Origin: Sphingobacterium sp. SYP-B4668
Lineage (GTDB): Bacteria > Bacteroidota > Bacteroidia > Sphingobacteriales > Sphingobacteriaceae
NCBI RefSeq assembly: GCF_027627455.1
Contig: NZ_CP115483.1
Location: 1,488,001 to 1,552,000 of the forward strand
Reading direction: 5' to 3'
Length of the DNA stretch: 64,000 nt
Part shown: in pieces, positions 1 through 8,633 of the stretch
Numbering within the stretch: position 1 is the stretch's first letter
Layout of the letters: every line of letters starts with the position of its first letter
Notes under the pieces: generated by a model
What the model was told of the DNA's origin: nothing
The model's database searches: none
The model's input: only the letters and a program-made list of their open reading frames with translations
Position numbers and translations under genes: made by a program

Positions 1-1559
1 ACGCAAACGAATCAATCGAAGTAAAGATAGGCCTATCTTACACTTCGATCCAACAGGCGCAGGCGAATTATCAGAAAGAGGCCACGGAGCTGAATTTTGA
101 TCAAGCTAAATCCCGTAATCAGTCTGAGTGGAATAGCATGTTGGGACGTATACATGTTGAGGGAGGGGAAGATATAGATCGTAAAAAGTTCTATACAGGC
201 CTATATCATGCATTGCTGGGACGTGGACTTGCCAGTGACGTCAGTGGAGCTTACCCGAAAAATGATGGGACAATAGGGCAGATTGCCCAAAATAGTGACG
301 GGACAGCCCTTCATGCCCATTATAATACAGATGCTGTGTGGGGTGCGTTTTGGAACTTGACACAACTTTGGACGATTGCTTATCCCGAGTATTTATCTGA
401 TTTTATAAAGAGCCAATTGTTGATTTACAAAGATTCGGGCTGGTTGGCTGATGGGATCGCCAATAGCAAGTACGTATCTGGAGTAGGGACTAACTTTGTC
501 AGCTTGGTCATTGCAAGTGCTTATATGCAGGGGATTCGTGATTTCGATTATAGACTTGGATATGAAGCGGCATTAAAGAACGAAATTGATGGAAAGCAAC
601 GTCCTCGTGGAGCGGGTAAATTGGATGTAGATCGATTCGTTCAATACGGATATGTCAATCATTTGGATAAAGGAGATGATTGGGCTGAAGCCTGGCAGTT
701 TTCAGCTTCACATACATTAGAGTATGCCTATAGTTCGTATGCTGTAGCCCAATTTGCGCAAGCATTGGGTAAGAAACAAAATTACCGTCAGCTGATGAAA
801 CTATCCGACGGTTGGAAGCATTTGTTTGACCCTTCTTTAAAGTTGATTCGTCCCAAGTTGGCAGATGGAACCTTTATCGAAAATTTTGACCCTAGCGCTC
901 CTTGGAGAGGGTTTCAAGAAGGTAACTCTTGGCAATATACATTTTATGTACCGCATGATCCCCGTGGATTGATACAAAAGATTGGCCGAACAGATTTCAA
1001 TAGTCGACTCGATAGTATCTTCATTAAATCAGCTCCACTCGCTTTTGGTGGTGGGACTACGCTGGATGCATTCAGCGGTTTACAAGGATTGTACAATCAA
1101 GGAAATCAACCCAACTTACATGTGGCTTGGCTTTTTAATTTCTCAGGACGTCCTTCGCTTACGCAAAAATGGGTACGCGAAATCAGTGATAAATTCTACG
1201 GTGCCGATGGTGTCCATGGCTACGGCTATGGACAAGATGAAGATCAAGGACAGTTAGGTGCCTGGTATGTGATGGCTGCTATGGGGCTTTTTGATGTCGG
1301 TGGGCTTACTGTTGCTGATGCTAAGATGGGACTCGCTTCACCACTATTTGATAACATTACGATTCAGTTGAATCCCAAATATTATAAAGGTAAGCAGTTG
1401 CAGATTCAACGAAAGAACGGAGCTGTAAGCAATGGATACATTCAAAAAATACGGGTCAATGGTAAAGTACAGCACACTCCTTTTGTCCCTTTGAAAGCAT
1501 TGACTACGGGGGGAACGGTTGAATTACAAATGGGTAATACACCGGTGGATCATTATTGA
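1..1559 (+). CDS. GH92 alpha-mannosidase, 3' part (5' end outside window)
   Basis: The frame is open to the left edge, so the gene begins before base 1; the ATG at 138 is internal. GH92 enzymes are calcium-dependent exo-alpha-mannosidases that trim mannose from N-glycans and mannans, usually in the periplasm or on the surface of Bacteroidota. Family landmarks seen are the EGNSWQYTFYVPHD segment, whose Glu aligns with the catalytic acid, NQPNLHVAWLFNFSGRP, and the GQDEDQGQLGAWYVMAAMG block that matches the usual DDDCGQMSAWY region carrying the base aspartates. The usual FSLWDTFR block is diverged here (GAFWNLTQLW), so the linkage specificity may differ. The gene stands apart from the GH18 locus at 40-50 kb but could act on the mannose that locus releases; that link is inference. 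Confidence 0.9.
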   Translation, partial: ANESIEVKIGLSYTSIQQAQANYQKEATELNFDQAKSRNQSEWNSMLGRIHVEGGEDIDRKKFYTGLYHALLGRGLASDVSGAYPKNDGTIGQIAQNSDGTALHAHYNTDAVWGAFWNLTQLWTIAYPEYLSDFIKSQLLIYKDSGWLADGIANSKYVSGVGTNFVSLVIASAYMQGIRDFDYRLGYEAALKNEIDGKQRPRGAGKLDVDRFVQYGYVNHLDKGDDWAEAWQFSASHTLEYAYSSYAVAQFAQALGKKQNYRQLMKLSDGWKHLFDPSLKLIRPKLADGTFIENFDPSAPWRGFQEGNSWQYTFYVPHDPRGLIQKIGRTDFNSRLDSIFIKSAPLAFGGGTTLDAFSGLQGLYNQGNQPNLHVAWLFNFSGRPSLTQKWVREISDKFYGADGVHGYGYGQDEDQGQLGAWYVMAAMGLFDVGGLTVADAKMGLASPLFDNITIQLNPKYYKGKQLQIQRKNGAVSNGYIQKIRVNGKVQHTPFVPLKALTTGGTVELQMGNTPVDHY

Positions 1560-1650
1560 CTGGGCGCCTGAGGAATATCACCGGGAACTCGTGCGAATGA
1601 CAGCTGATGAACGCGTGATATGGGACAATCACTATGCGTCGTTTTATTAA
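1558..1650 (+). pseudogene. possible sulfatase-like fragment
   Basis: Directly behind, and in another frame from, the GH92 stop codon, 30 codons end at a TAA and read as protein-like sequence (DWAPEEYHREL, then RMTADERVIWDNHY). There is no start codon of its own. The second half resembles the RMTPEQ..WD..Y segment found in the middle of many Bacteroidota S1 sulfatases, just before the RWKYQRY block, which is absent here. It may be a scrap left by a deletion, or chance. The match is from memory only. Confidence 0.25.
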
Positions 1651-1692
1651 TTTACACCATCGAGTAACAGTTGAATTTAGGGAAAAATATTC

Positions 1693-1717
1693 ATAGCGGG
1701 GTTTTTAACCCCGCTAT
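1693..1717 (+). terminator. perfect 11-bp hairpin downstream of GH92
   Basis: ATAGCGGGGTT and AACCCCGCTAT form a perfect 11-bp stem around a 3-nt loop. Only a short T stretch follows, so it is a terminator candidate for the GH92 transcript, 134 nt after its stop codon. Confidence 0.55.
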
Positions 1718-2036
1718 TTGTCAAGGCAACTTAGCACAATTGTTCTCTATGTATGTGCAGTCTAGGATAGATAATAACGAAGTTGCGTTTCTTCGATTAG
1801 TAATTCGCAGGACGTATACTGATCAATGGACCATGAGAGTACGGGATAGTTATCGACTTCATATGACATATATTTGCGCGTATACCTGAGAGGTTATATC
1901 TTACCATTTTTTTAAGGACTGTTGCAAACCACATGATTTATGAAAAGTGGGGTATAGCGTGGGGTGCATCTTTCTGAGGTTATCAATGGGAGGGAAATAC
2001 CGTAATGTTGAGAAAGTCATCCCTAACTATTGATAG

Positions 2037-2077
2037 AACAGGTTTAAATGTGTTATTTTAGGGCGCAACCTGTTTTT
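2037..2077 (+). other. inverted repeat in the 1560-2192 intergenic region
   Basis: AACAGGTT (2037-2044) and AACCTGTT (2067-2074) are exact inverted repeats, and the right arm runs into five Ts. It could be a second terminator or a leader structure. The rest of 1718-2192 holds no convincing gene. A TTTG at 2105-2108 followed 19 nt later by TATCGTTT is only an approximate Bacteroidota promoter for the rhamnosidase. Confidence 0.3.
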
Positions 2078-2164
2078 GCTAAAACGAATTATCTAATTCA
2101 TGACTTTGTCAAAATCGGCCTGTGTTGTATCGTTTTAAACTATGAGAAACGAAGTATCTCTATT

Positions 2165-2176
2165 TGCTCTAGAGCA
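2165..2176. promoter_or_regulatory. 12-bp palindrome upstream of GH78
   Basis: TGCTCTAGAGCA is a perfect palindrome ending 16 bp before the rhamnosidase ATG. The position is compatible with an operator or with structure in the 5' leader. No regulator can be assigned. Confidence 0.2.
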
Positions 2177-2192
2177 GTATTAAAAAGACATT

Positions 2193-4850
2193 ATGCAATT
2201 GTGGAAATTTAAACAAATTATATTGCTAGCATCCTTTAGTGTGTGCTGCAAGACTTATGGTCAGGATCATGGCAAGTTATGTGAACCTATAGAATTGAAA
2301 TGTGAACATTTGACTGCTCCCATAGGAGTTGATACTCCACGTCCAAGATTCACATGGATGTTAAAGGATGATAGGCAAGGAGCTTTGCAGACAGCATATC
2401 AAGTACTGGTAGGGACTGATTCTGTTGCCGTAGATAACAACCGAGGGAATGCTTGGGATACAGGTAAACAGTCCCAATCAACTTTACTGGTATCTTATGG
2501 TGGCAAGAAATTAGCTGCTCAGACCAAATATTTTTGGAAAGTTGTCGTGTGGGACAAAGATGGAAAGCAGAGTGCCTCTAATATCGTATCTTTTGAAACA
2601 GGTATGATGGGGCGTTCCAATTGGAAAGGTGCTTGGATTAGCGATCATCATGACATCCATCATAAAGCAGCTCCTTATTTCCGTAAAAAATTCCAGATAA
2701 AAAAAGCCGTAAAATATGCACGGGCTTATGTAGCTGCAGCGGGTCTATTTGAGCTTTCTCTCAATGGTGCGAAAGTAGGGACCAACATTTTGGATCCCAT
2801 GTACACACGCTTTGATAAGCGTACGCTATATGTGGTACATGATGTTACTGAGCAGATTCAGTCGGGTGATAACGCATTGGGAGTGGTATTAGGTAATGGT
2901 TGGTACAATCACCAGTCACTTGCGGTATGGGATTTTCACAATGCACCATGGCGAAATCGTCCTGCATTTTGCTTGGATTTAAGGATTGTATATGTTGATG
3001 GTACAGAAGAGACCATCGTGTCTGAACAGGATTGGAAAACCTCTTCTGGACCTATTATTTATAATAGTATTTACACTGGCGAACATTATGATGCCCGATT
3101 GGAGCAGCAAGGTTGGGATAAGGCTAATTTTGATGACTCCAAATGGCAGGGTGTTCGTTACCGGAGTGCGCCGGCCGATCTTATCGTATCCCAGCAGACT
3201 GAGCCCATTCGTCTGATTAAAGCGTATACTCCTAAGACAGCCAAGAAAATCGATGAGCAAACTTATGTATTCGATATGGGTCAGAATATGGCTGGTATTA
3301 CACAAATTCGAGCTAAAGGTGTAGCCGGTACAATACTGAAGATAAAACATGGCGAGCGTTTATTGGACGATGGTCGGATTGACCTATCAAATATCGACGT
3401 ATACTACCGAGGGGATAAGGAAGCGGACCCTTTTCAGACCGATGTGATTATATTAAGTGGAAAAAAGGAAGATGAATTTTTACCAAAATTCAATTATAAG
3501 GGATTTCGCTATGTAGAAGTAAGTAGTAGCGCACCCATAGCTCTTGAAGATTTAAAGATAACTTCGTATTTTATTCATAGTGATGTCGCTCCTGTAGGAC
3601 AAGTCAAGACGTCTTCTAAATTGGTGAATGATTTGTGGGAGGTTACCAACAATGCATATTTATCCAATTTAATGGGGTATCCTACCGATTGTCCTCAACG
3701 TGAAAAGAATGGCTGGACTGGCGATGGGCATTTAGCGATTGAGACTGCATTATACAATTTTGATGCCATCACTATATACGAAAAGTGGCTTGCAGACCAT
3801 CGTGATGAGCAGCAACCGAATGGCGTATTGCCTGATATCATTCCGACCGGTGGGTGGGGCTATGGTACGGCAAATGGTTTAGATTGGACAAGTACGATTG
3901 CCATCATTCCATGGCAGATGTATATGTTTTATGGGGATAGCAGACTTTTGGAGGATTGTTATGAAAATATTAAACGCTATGTAAATTATGTAGACCGTAT
4001 CAGCCCGAACGGACTGACCACTTTTGGACGGGGTGATTGGGTACCTGTCAAATCAACTTCCAATTTGGAACTTACGTCCTCGATTTATTTCTATGTAGAT
4101 GCAGTAATCTTGGCCTCAGCGGCTAAGATGTTCGACAAGCAGGAAGATTTTAAGAGATATGATATGCTGAGCAAAAAGATAAGAGAGGCGATTAATAATA
4201 AGTTCCTAGATCGTACTACTGGTGTTTATGCAAGCGGTACTCAGACGGAGTTGAGTATGCCATTGCATTGGGAGATTGTGCCTGAGGATATGAAAGCTAA
4301 AGTAGCAGCGAATTTGTGTAAAAAAGTAGAGGAGTCGGGGTTTCACTTGGATGTGGGAGTACTTGGTGCTAAGGCTTTATTGAATGCTCTTACTAACAAT
4401 GGCTACGGCACTACGGCTTATAAAGTGGCCGTACAAGATACTTACCCGTCCTGGGGTTGGTGGGTTGTGAATGGTGCTACTACATTGTTGGAAAACTGGG
4501 ATTTAAATGCAAAGCGGGATATTTCAGATAATCACATGATGTTTGGGGAAATAGGAGGGTGGTTTTTCAAATCTATCGGAGGTATCCTTCCAGACCCAGA
4601 GGAGCCAGGGTTTAAGCACATTCTATTGAAACCTATATTTCCCGAGACACTAGAGCATAGTGAAGTGCAGCATGCATCTCCGTACGGGAGGATAGTCTCA
4701 AAATGGAAGAAGAACAAGAAGATTATTACTTACGATATTCAAATACCAGCCAATTCCAGTGCTACCTTTTTTCCTCCAAGCAATGTTAAGGATACTTCAA
4801 GCGTAAAACTGAGTGCCGGTAAGCATCAATTGAAGTTGCATCTTAGGTAA
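2193..4850 (+). CDS. GH78 alpha-L-rhamnosidase, secreted
   Basis: 885 aa with an N-terminal signal peptide ending near KTYGQ. The order of parts fits the multidomain GH78 family: a fibronectin-like N-terminal domain (about 30-145, starting IELKCEHL and PRPRFTW), beta-sandwich domains (about 160-470), the (alpha/alpha)6 catalytic barrel (about 475-800) and a C-terminal beta domain. The catalytic-site signature DCPQREKNGWTGDG lies at about 499-512, and FGRGDWVPV and GEIGGWFFKSIGGI are further family blocks. The enzyme removes terminal alpha-L-rhamnose from plant or bacterial glycans by inversion. It is followed by a strong bidirectional terminator and is probably monocistronic. The true sugar specificity within GH78 cannot be read from sequence. 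Confidence 0.92.
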   Translation: MQLWKFKQIILLASFSVCCKTYGQDHGKLCEPIELKCEHLTAPIGVDTPRPRFTWMLKDDRQGALQTAYQVLVGTDSVAVDNNRGNAWDTGKQSQSTLLVSYGGKKLAAQTKYFWKVVVWDKDGKQSASNIVSFETGMMGRSNWKGAWISDHHDIHHKAAPYFRKKFQIKKAVKYARAYVAAAGLFELSLNGAKVGTNILDPMYTRFDKRTLYVVHDVTEQIQSGDNALGVVLGNGWYNHQSLAVWDFHNAPWRNRPAFCLDLRIVYVDGTEETIVSEQDWKTSSGPIIYNSIYTGEHYDARLEQQGWDKANFDDSKWQGVRYRSAPADLIVSQQTEPIRLIKAYTPKTAKKIDEQTYVFDMGQNMAGITQIRAKGVAGTILKIKHGERLLDDGRIDLSNIDVYYRGDKEADPFQTDVIILSGKKEDEFLPKFNYKGFRYVEVSSSAPIALEDLKITSYFIHSDVAPVGQVKTSSKLVNDLWEVTNNAYLSNLMGYPTDCPQREKNGWTGDGHLAIETALYNFDAITIYEKWLADHRDEQQPNGVLPDIIPTGGWGYGTANGLDWTSTIAIIPWQMYMFYGDSRLLEDCYENIKRYVNYVDRISPNGLTTFGRGDWVPVKSTSNLELTSSIYFYVDAVILASAAKMFDKQEDFKRYDMLSKKIREAINNKFLDRTTGVYASGTQTELSMPLHWEIVPEDMKAKVAANLCKKVEESGFHLDVGVLGAKALLNALTNNGYGTTAYKVAVQDTYPSWGWWVVNGATTLLENWDLNAKRDISDNHMMFGEIGGWFFKSIGGILPDPEEPGFKHILLKPIFPETLEHSEVQHASPYGRIVSKWKKNKKIITYDIQIPANSSATFFPPSNVKDTSSVKLSAGKHQLKLHLR

Positions 4851-4917
4851 TGCGGCAAGGGAAGGGAATTTATTATAGTTTATTTATTGAATAAGGAAGA
4901 GTAGATATTATCCTTGT

Positions 4918-4958
4918 TTCCCCAAAAAACTTGGCTAATTTCTGAGTTTTTTGGGGAA
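4918..4958. terminator. bidirectional terminator, 14-bp perfect stem
   Basis: TTCCCCAAAAAACT (4918-4931) and AGTTTTTTGGGGAA (4945-4958) are perfectly complementary around a 13-nt loop. It lies between the convergent rhamnosidase and enolase-like genes and the A/T-tract design works on both strands. Confidence 0.75.
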
Positions 4959-5039
4959 TATGAGGTAAGTGATATGTTACTGTTAATTTACTATCCTTTA
5001 TCGACAAGCGGGATATTTGTTCATTCGGATTAAATGCGC

Positions 5040-6257
5040 TTACAGATCCTTTAATAATTTCATGCCAAATCCAGGTGATGGAGGTGGAATTAATTTACCT
5101 TTTTGGATGGTGTAACCTGATAGGTCAACATCATCTGATGTACTGGTGACTCCTTCAATAGTGACGGTATTACCTAGGCCTCCAGCGAGGTGGGCGGTAT
5201 AATATGATTTGAGTAGTGAGCCCCAAGCATGTGGCGAGGCTTGCGCGCCTAGCTTTTCAAGTTCGGGCATTAATTTTCGCCAATTGGTAAATCCCAATCC
5301 CTCTATGTCCGTAAGATGGACATCCAACAGCTTCTTTTCTATCAATTGTTTGAGCAATCGCGGGTCTGGATCTGCTTCGCCATCTGCGAGGAGGGTCTGT
5401 ATGCCTTCGCTTGTGAGCCAATTTCGCAATCTTTGATAGTCGGGAATGGTTTCATGAAAAGGTTCTTCAATCCAGAACAGTTTTACCGGTGATATCCCAC
5501 GTAGGTACTGAATAAACTCATCTACTAAAAAGCCGTTATTACCATCGACCAAGATTTGACAGTCAGGAAATGCTTCAGCTACTTTTTTAGTGACCTCAAT
5601 GTCGCGTTCTAATCCGGCCTTGAAAGGCATCCAGCGATGTCCACGACCTATTTTAAGTTTGAATTGACGATAACCTAAATCATAATCGAATCGGCACTCT
5701 TCCAATATACGATCTATACCACCAGGCTTATGGCTTGGTTCTAAATCGTCAAAATAGATCATCCCACTATAATAATCCGTAGTAAAGGGTTGTTCATTCC
5801 CGAGTAGTGCATAGACGGGTTTATTTAATATCACCCCTGCGAGATCGTGTAATGCAATGTCAAAGGCGATATGTTCGTTTAATAGTGTTCCGACATGAGG
5901 TTGAAAAACAGCTGTTACTTTCTTGCCAATCAGTTGCCCAGCTACATGTTCAGCATCCCTTTTTGAACCTCGTAATGAACCCCAGCCCCTGGCTCCCTTG
6001 TCGGTAATTATACAGCAGATTTCCACGAGAGGGCCATAGCCATGTAAATCAAGTCTCGCATTTTTACCCACTAAACGCGGATATTGTAACCGTACATGGG
6101 CATATTTGATTTCTTGGATGGTGTGATAGTTAAGTTCACTGTCTGCGGTGATGATTTGTGACGCCATTTCATGTGTACTTGCATAGAGTTTTGAATTTAG
6201 CAATGCAGTAGATGCGATACCTAGGTTCATCGCTTGTAAAAATGTCCTTCTTTTCAT
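5040..6257 (-). CDS. Tat-signal enolase-superfamily enzyme (mandelate racemase/dehydratase type)
   Basis: 405 aa. The N-terminus MKRRTFLQAM followed by a hydrophobic stretch looks like a twin-arginine export signal. The catalytic layout of the mandelate racemase branch is visible: FKLK (K200, K202), VDGNNG (D238), WIEEPF (E264), ADGEAD (E294), LTD (D317) and SPHAWGS (H343). These enzymes bind Mg2+ and abstract a proton alpha to a carboxylate; many are sugar-acid dehydratases or lactone isomerases. Sitting tail to tail with a rhamnosidase, it may act on an oxidised sugar, but the substrate is not identifiable. A folded exported enzyme would explain the Tat signal. A paired direct repeat lies 175-205 bp upstream of the start. 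Confidence 0.82.
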   Translation of the reverse strand: MKRRTFLQAMNLGIASTALLNSKLYASTHEMASQIITADSELNYHTIQEIKYAHVRLQYPRLVGKNARLDLHGYGPLVEICCIITDKGARGWGSLRGSKRDAEHVAGQLIGKKVTAVFQPHVGTLLNEHIAFDIALHDLAGVILNKPVYALLGNEQPFTTDYYSGMIYFDDLEPSHKPGGIDRILEECRFDYDLGYRQFKLKIGRGHRWMPFKAGLERDIEVTKKVAEAFPDCQILVDGNNGFLVDEFIQYLRGISPVKLFWIEEPFHETIPDYQRLRNWLTSEGIQTLLADGEADPDPRLLKQLIEKKLLDVHLTDIEGLGFTNWRKLMPELEKLGAQASPHAWGSLLKSYYTAHLAGGLGNTVTIEGVTSTSDDVDLSGYTIQKGKLIPPPSPGFGMKLLKDL

Positions 6258-6431
6258 TGGTGATTATTTCGTGTCCTTCTTAATTAACTTAGTGGTTTAT
6301 TTATATGGCCTATTTTAAAAAAAGGTGGCAATATTCCGCTATCTTTAAAATTGCTTAGGGAAATCTACTCTTCAAAAGAGAATGATGATATTCAAATCTA
6401 ACTTTAATTTATCGGTAAATACTTTAAAATA

Positions 6432-6462
6432 GTCTCATTTTCAGTTTGTTTTGTCTCATTTT
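6432..6462 (-). promoter_or_regulatory. 10-bp direct repeat with 21-bp period upstream of the enolase-like gene
   Basis: GTCTCATTTT occurs at 6432-6441 and again at 6453-6462; read on the coding strand of the enolase-like gene this is AAAATGAGAC twice. The start-to-start distance of 21 bp puts both copies on one face of the helix, as for dimeric AraC-type or response-regulator sites. A similar AAAATGAG lies inverted near 6651. Apart from these, 6258-6741 shows no gene. Confidence 0.4.
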
Positions 6463-6741
6463 GTCTTTTTGTAGCTTAGGACGGATATTTATATTTTACC
6501 GGAATTTTTTGTAATCACAGGCTGTTTTTTTCTCTGTGTACTGGAAGAAATAGGTATTCATGCCGTCTAGGTATCCTCTTTTTAAAGAAGAAAGTATACT
6601 ACCCTACATTTGTGAAGGGCAATGGTTTGACGGAGTGCTCTGTGAAATGAAAAAAATGAGGACAACTCTGGGCGAATATGGGTGTATTGTCCTAAGATTT
6701 TTCACCTTGCCTTATTAAAAATAGTTCGAATCACATGATCG

Positions 6742-7449
6742 CTATATTTTCAAGCTTTCTATAACCTCTTTTTTATAGCGTTTACTTAGTGGAATAAGAT
6801 GGTCGCCCACTATTAGATGATTGTCATCTATCGTCTTGATATGTGATTTCCCAATGATGTAGGACCGGTGTGTCATACAGAATTCCTGGCTTGGTAATTC
6901 CTTAAGGATGCCCTTCAACGTCATGTAGGTCACAATTGTTTCTGAATGGGTATGTATAGTGATATAGTTGTTTAGTCCTTTGACGAAAATAATATCTAAT
7001 AGACGGATGCGGTAATATTTATGCTTAGCGTCACCTTTTATTATTATATAAGTCTTTGTCTCTAATGCACAAGATACCGTGAGCTGCAACTGACGAAATT
7101 TGTTCACAGCACGACTAAATCGTTCGAAAGATATTGGCTTCAGTAGATAATCCACAACATTAAAATCAAATCCCTGCAATGCATACTCCGAATATGCTGT
7201 AGTTAAAATAAAACGACATCTTTCGCCGCATAATCTTAAAAATTGAATTCCATCTAGCCCTGGCATCTCAATATCTAAAAATACGAGGTCTATCACCCCC
7301 TCATTGACATAGTTAACTGCTTCAAAGGGATCGGTCAATGCTGCTACAAGTGTAAGGTCACTTTCTCGCTTTATGTAAAGTGATATAATGTCCGTTGCGT
7401 AGGCCTGATCGTCCAATACTAAGCATCGATATTTCTGATTATTATTCAT
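6742..7449 (-). CDS. LytTR-family response regulator
   Basis: 235 aa. An N-terminal receiver domain (about 7-125) carries the acidic pair DD (13-14), the phosphoacceptor D59 in FLDIEMPG, T83/T84 and K104 in LLKPIS. A C-terminal LytTR DNA-binding domain (about 135-235) ends in the MTHRSYIIG and PLSKRYKKE blocks typical of the family. It overlaps the upstream histidine kinase gene by 4 bp (ATGA), so the two are translationally coupled. A 9-bp direct repeat with the spacing favoured by LytTR domains lies upstream of the kinase gene, suggesting autoregulation and control of the divergent outer-membrane gene. Confidence 0.95.
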   Translation of the reverse strand: MNNNQKYRCLVLDDQAYATDIISLYIKRESDLTLVAALTDPFEAVNYVNEGVIDLVFLDIEMPGLDGIQFLRLCGERCRFILTTAYSEYALQGFDFNVVDYLLKPISFERFSRAVNKFRQLQLTVSCALETKTYIIIKGDAKHKYYRIRLLDIIFVKGLNNYITIHTHSETIVTYMTLKGILKELPSQEFCMTHRSYIIGKSHIKTIDDNHLIVGDHLIPLSKRYKKEVIESLKI

Positions 7450-8468
7450 CCGGTAATCTTGATTGTTAAACAGATTTTAAAGAGGTAATCATCTTTAAAT
7501 ATCGTCAGTATATGCTTAGCCGGATACATTATCTCGAGGCGTCGGCGTAGGTTGTCTAGGCCTAGTCCGCTGTTAAGATTTGTAGGGAGATTGGAGATAT
7601 GGTTTTGCATTTTGAAGATAATCTCATTATCTGTGGTTTCTAATATAATCGAAATAGGCTTGTTGGCATCATTCAGTACTCCGTGTTTAATCGCGTTCTC
7701 AACGAAGGGCATCAGTACTAGTGGGGAGATTTCTTTACCATCAAGCGGGCCATCTATAGACATTTGAAAGCAAATCCCCTGATTATGTTGCAATGCATGG
7801 AGCTTAATGTAATTTTCAATGAATTGGATTTCCTCCTGCAAGGATGTCAGCTGTTTTTCATTTTGAGTCAGCGTATGTCGCATCGTGTCAGATAGATGTA
7901 GGATTGCGTCGGCAAGCTTCTGTGAAATAGGGAGTGCCTGGGCATACATGTAGTTTAATGTATTGTATAGGAAATGTGGATTGATTTGTGATTTTAAAAA
8001 AATGAGTTCGGCCTGTTGTACAACGGCTTGCAAGTTTTTATGGTCTTGTTGGGACTCCAATAACTGCACCATTAAGAAGGCTATTAATGCTATGAAAATA
8101 CCGGGTAGTGAGTGATAGAAATTTTCGTAGATAAAGAATTGAAGGTTTAGATTTGCCGTCTTCGGGAAATTGAGCAAGTGGACGAATAAGACTTCATCGA
8201 GCAAATATCGAATAGCAATGACTGCTAGGATTAGTATCACCGTAGACACGGTCAATAGTGGAATCTTATTTCTTTTCCAATATTTGGGAAAGATATAGAA
8301 TAGACAGATTAGCATTTGAACTAACAAAATGATCTGAGAGGAAACAACTAATATGAGTCCGTAGTAGGTTGAGTTTGCAAATATAAGAGTGCCCAAGAGC
8401 AAGTATAGGGTAGATATCAACCAAAAAAGTAAGATAATGTAGAGAAGTTTTCGATTCTTCATCTTCAA
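7446..8468 (-). CDS. LytS/YehU-type sensor histidine kinase
   Basis: 340 aa. Four membrane segments lie within about residues 8-137 with hardly any periplasmic loop, so the signal is probably sensed in or near the membrane. The His_kinase block (about 150-235) contains the phosphoacceptor H165 in QINPHFLYNT, and the ATPase domain has LMPFVENAIKHG (N box) and SGLGLDNLRRRLE (G box). It pairs with the LytTR regulator whose start codon it overlaps. The gene is divergent from the outer-membrane protein at 8634, with a 165-bp shared control region. Confidence 0.94.
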   Translation of the reverse strand: MKMKNRKLLYIILLFWLISTLYLLLGTLIFANSTYYGLILVVSSQIILLVQMLICLFYIFPKYWKRNKIPLLTVSTVILILAVIAIRYLLDEVLFVHLLNFPKTANLNLQFFIYENFYHSLPGIFIALIAFLMVQLLESQQDHKNLQAVVQQAELIFLKSQINPHFLYNTLNYMYAQALPISQKLADAILHLSDTMRHTLTQNEKQLTSLQEEIQFIENYIKLHALQHNQGICFQMSIDGPLDGKEISPLVLMPFVENAIKHGVLNDANKPISIILETTDNEIIFKMQNHISNLPTNLNSGLGLDNLRRRLEIMYPAKHILTIFKDDYLFKICLTIKITG

Positions 8469-8502
8469 ATTTAAATATAAAGCGATTAACTAGCTAATCA
8501 CG

Positions 8503-8532
8503 TTATGCGAACACTTCAAATTATTATGCGAA
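8503..8532. promoter_or_regulatory. probable LytTR regulator binding site (9-bp direct repeats)
   Basis: TTATGCGAA at 8503-8511 and again at 8524-8532: two identical 9-bp copies separated by exactly 12 bp. LytTR domains typically bind two 9-bp direct repeats about 12-13 bp apart. It lies between the LytS-like kinase gene and the divergent beta-barrel gene. Confidence 0.6.
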
Positions 8533-8633
8533 TGGGCTGATAATGCCAATGGCGTAATAATAGTAACTTCTCCTGTAATAAAATTTAGATAAAGGTACTG
8601 AATAGTGATTTTTGACAAAAAAATCAATTCAAG

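Noticed and set aside
1671..1889. A 72-codon open frame after the GH92 gene
   Set aside because: It runs through the terminator hairpin at 1693-1717 and has no recognisable protein features.
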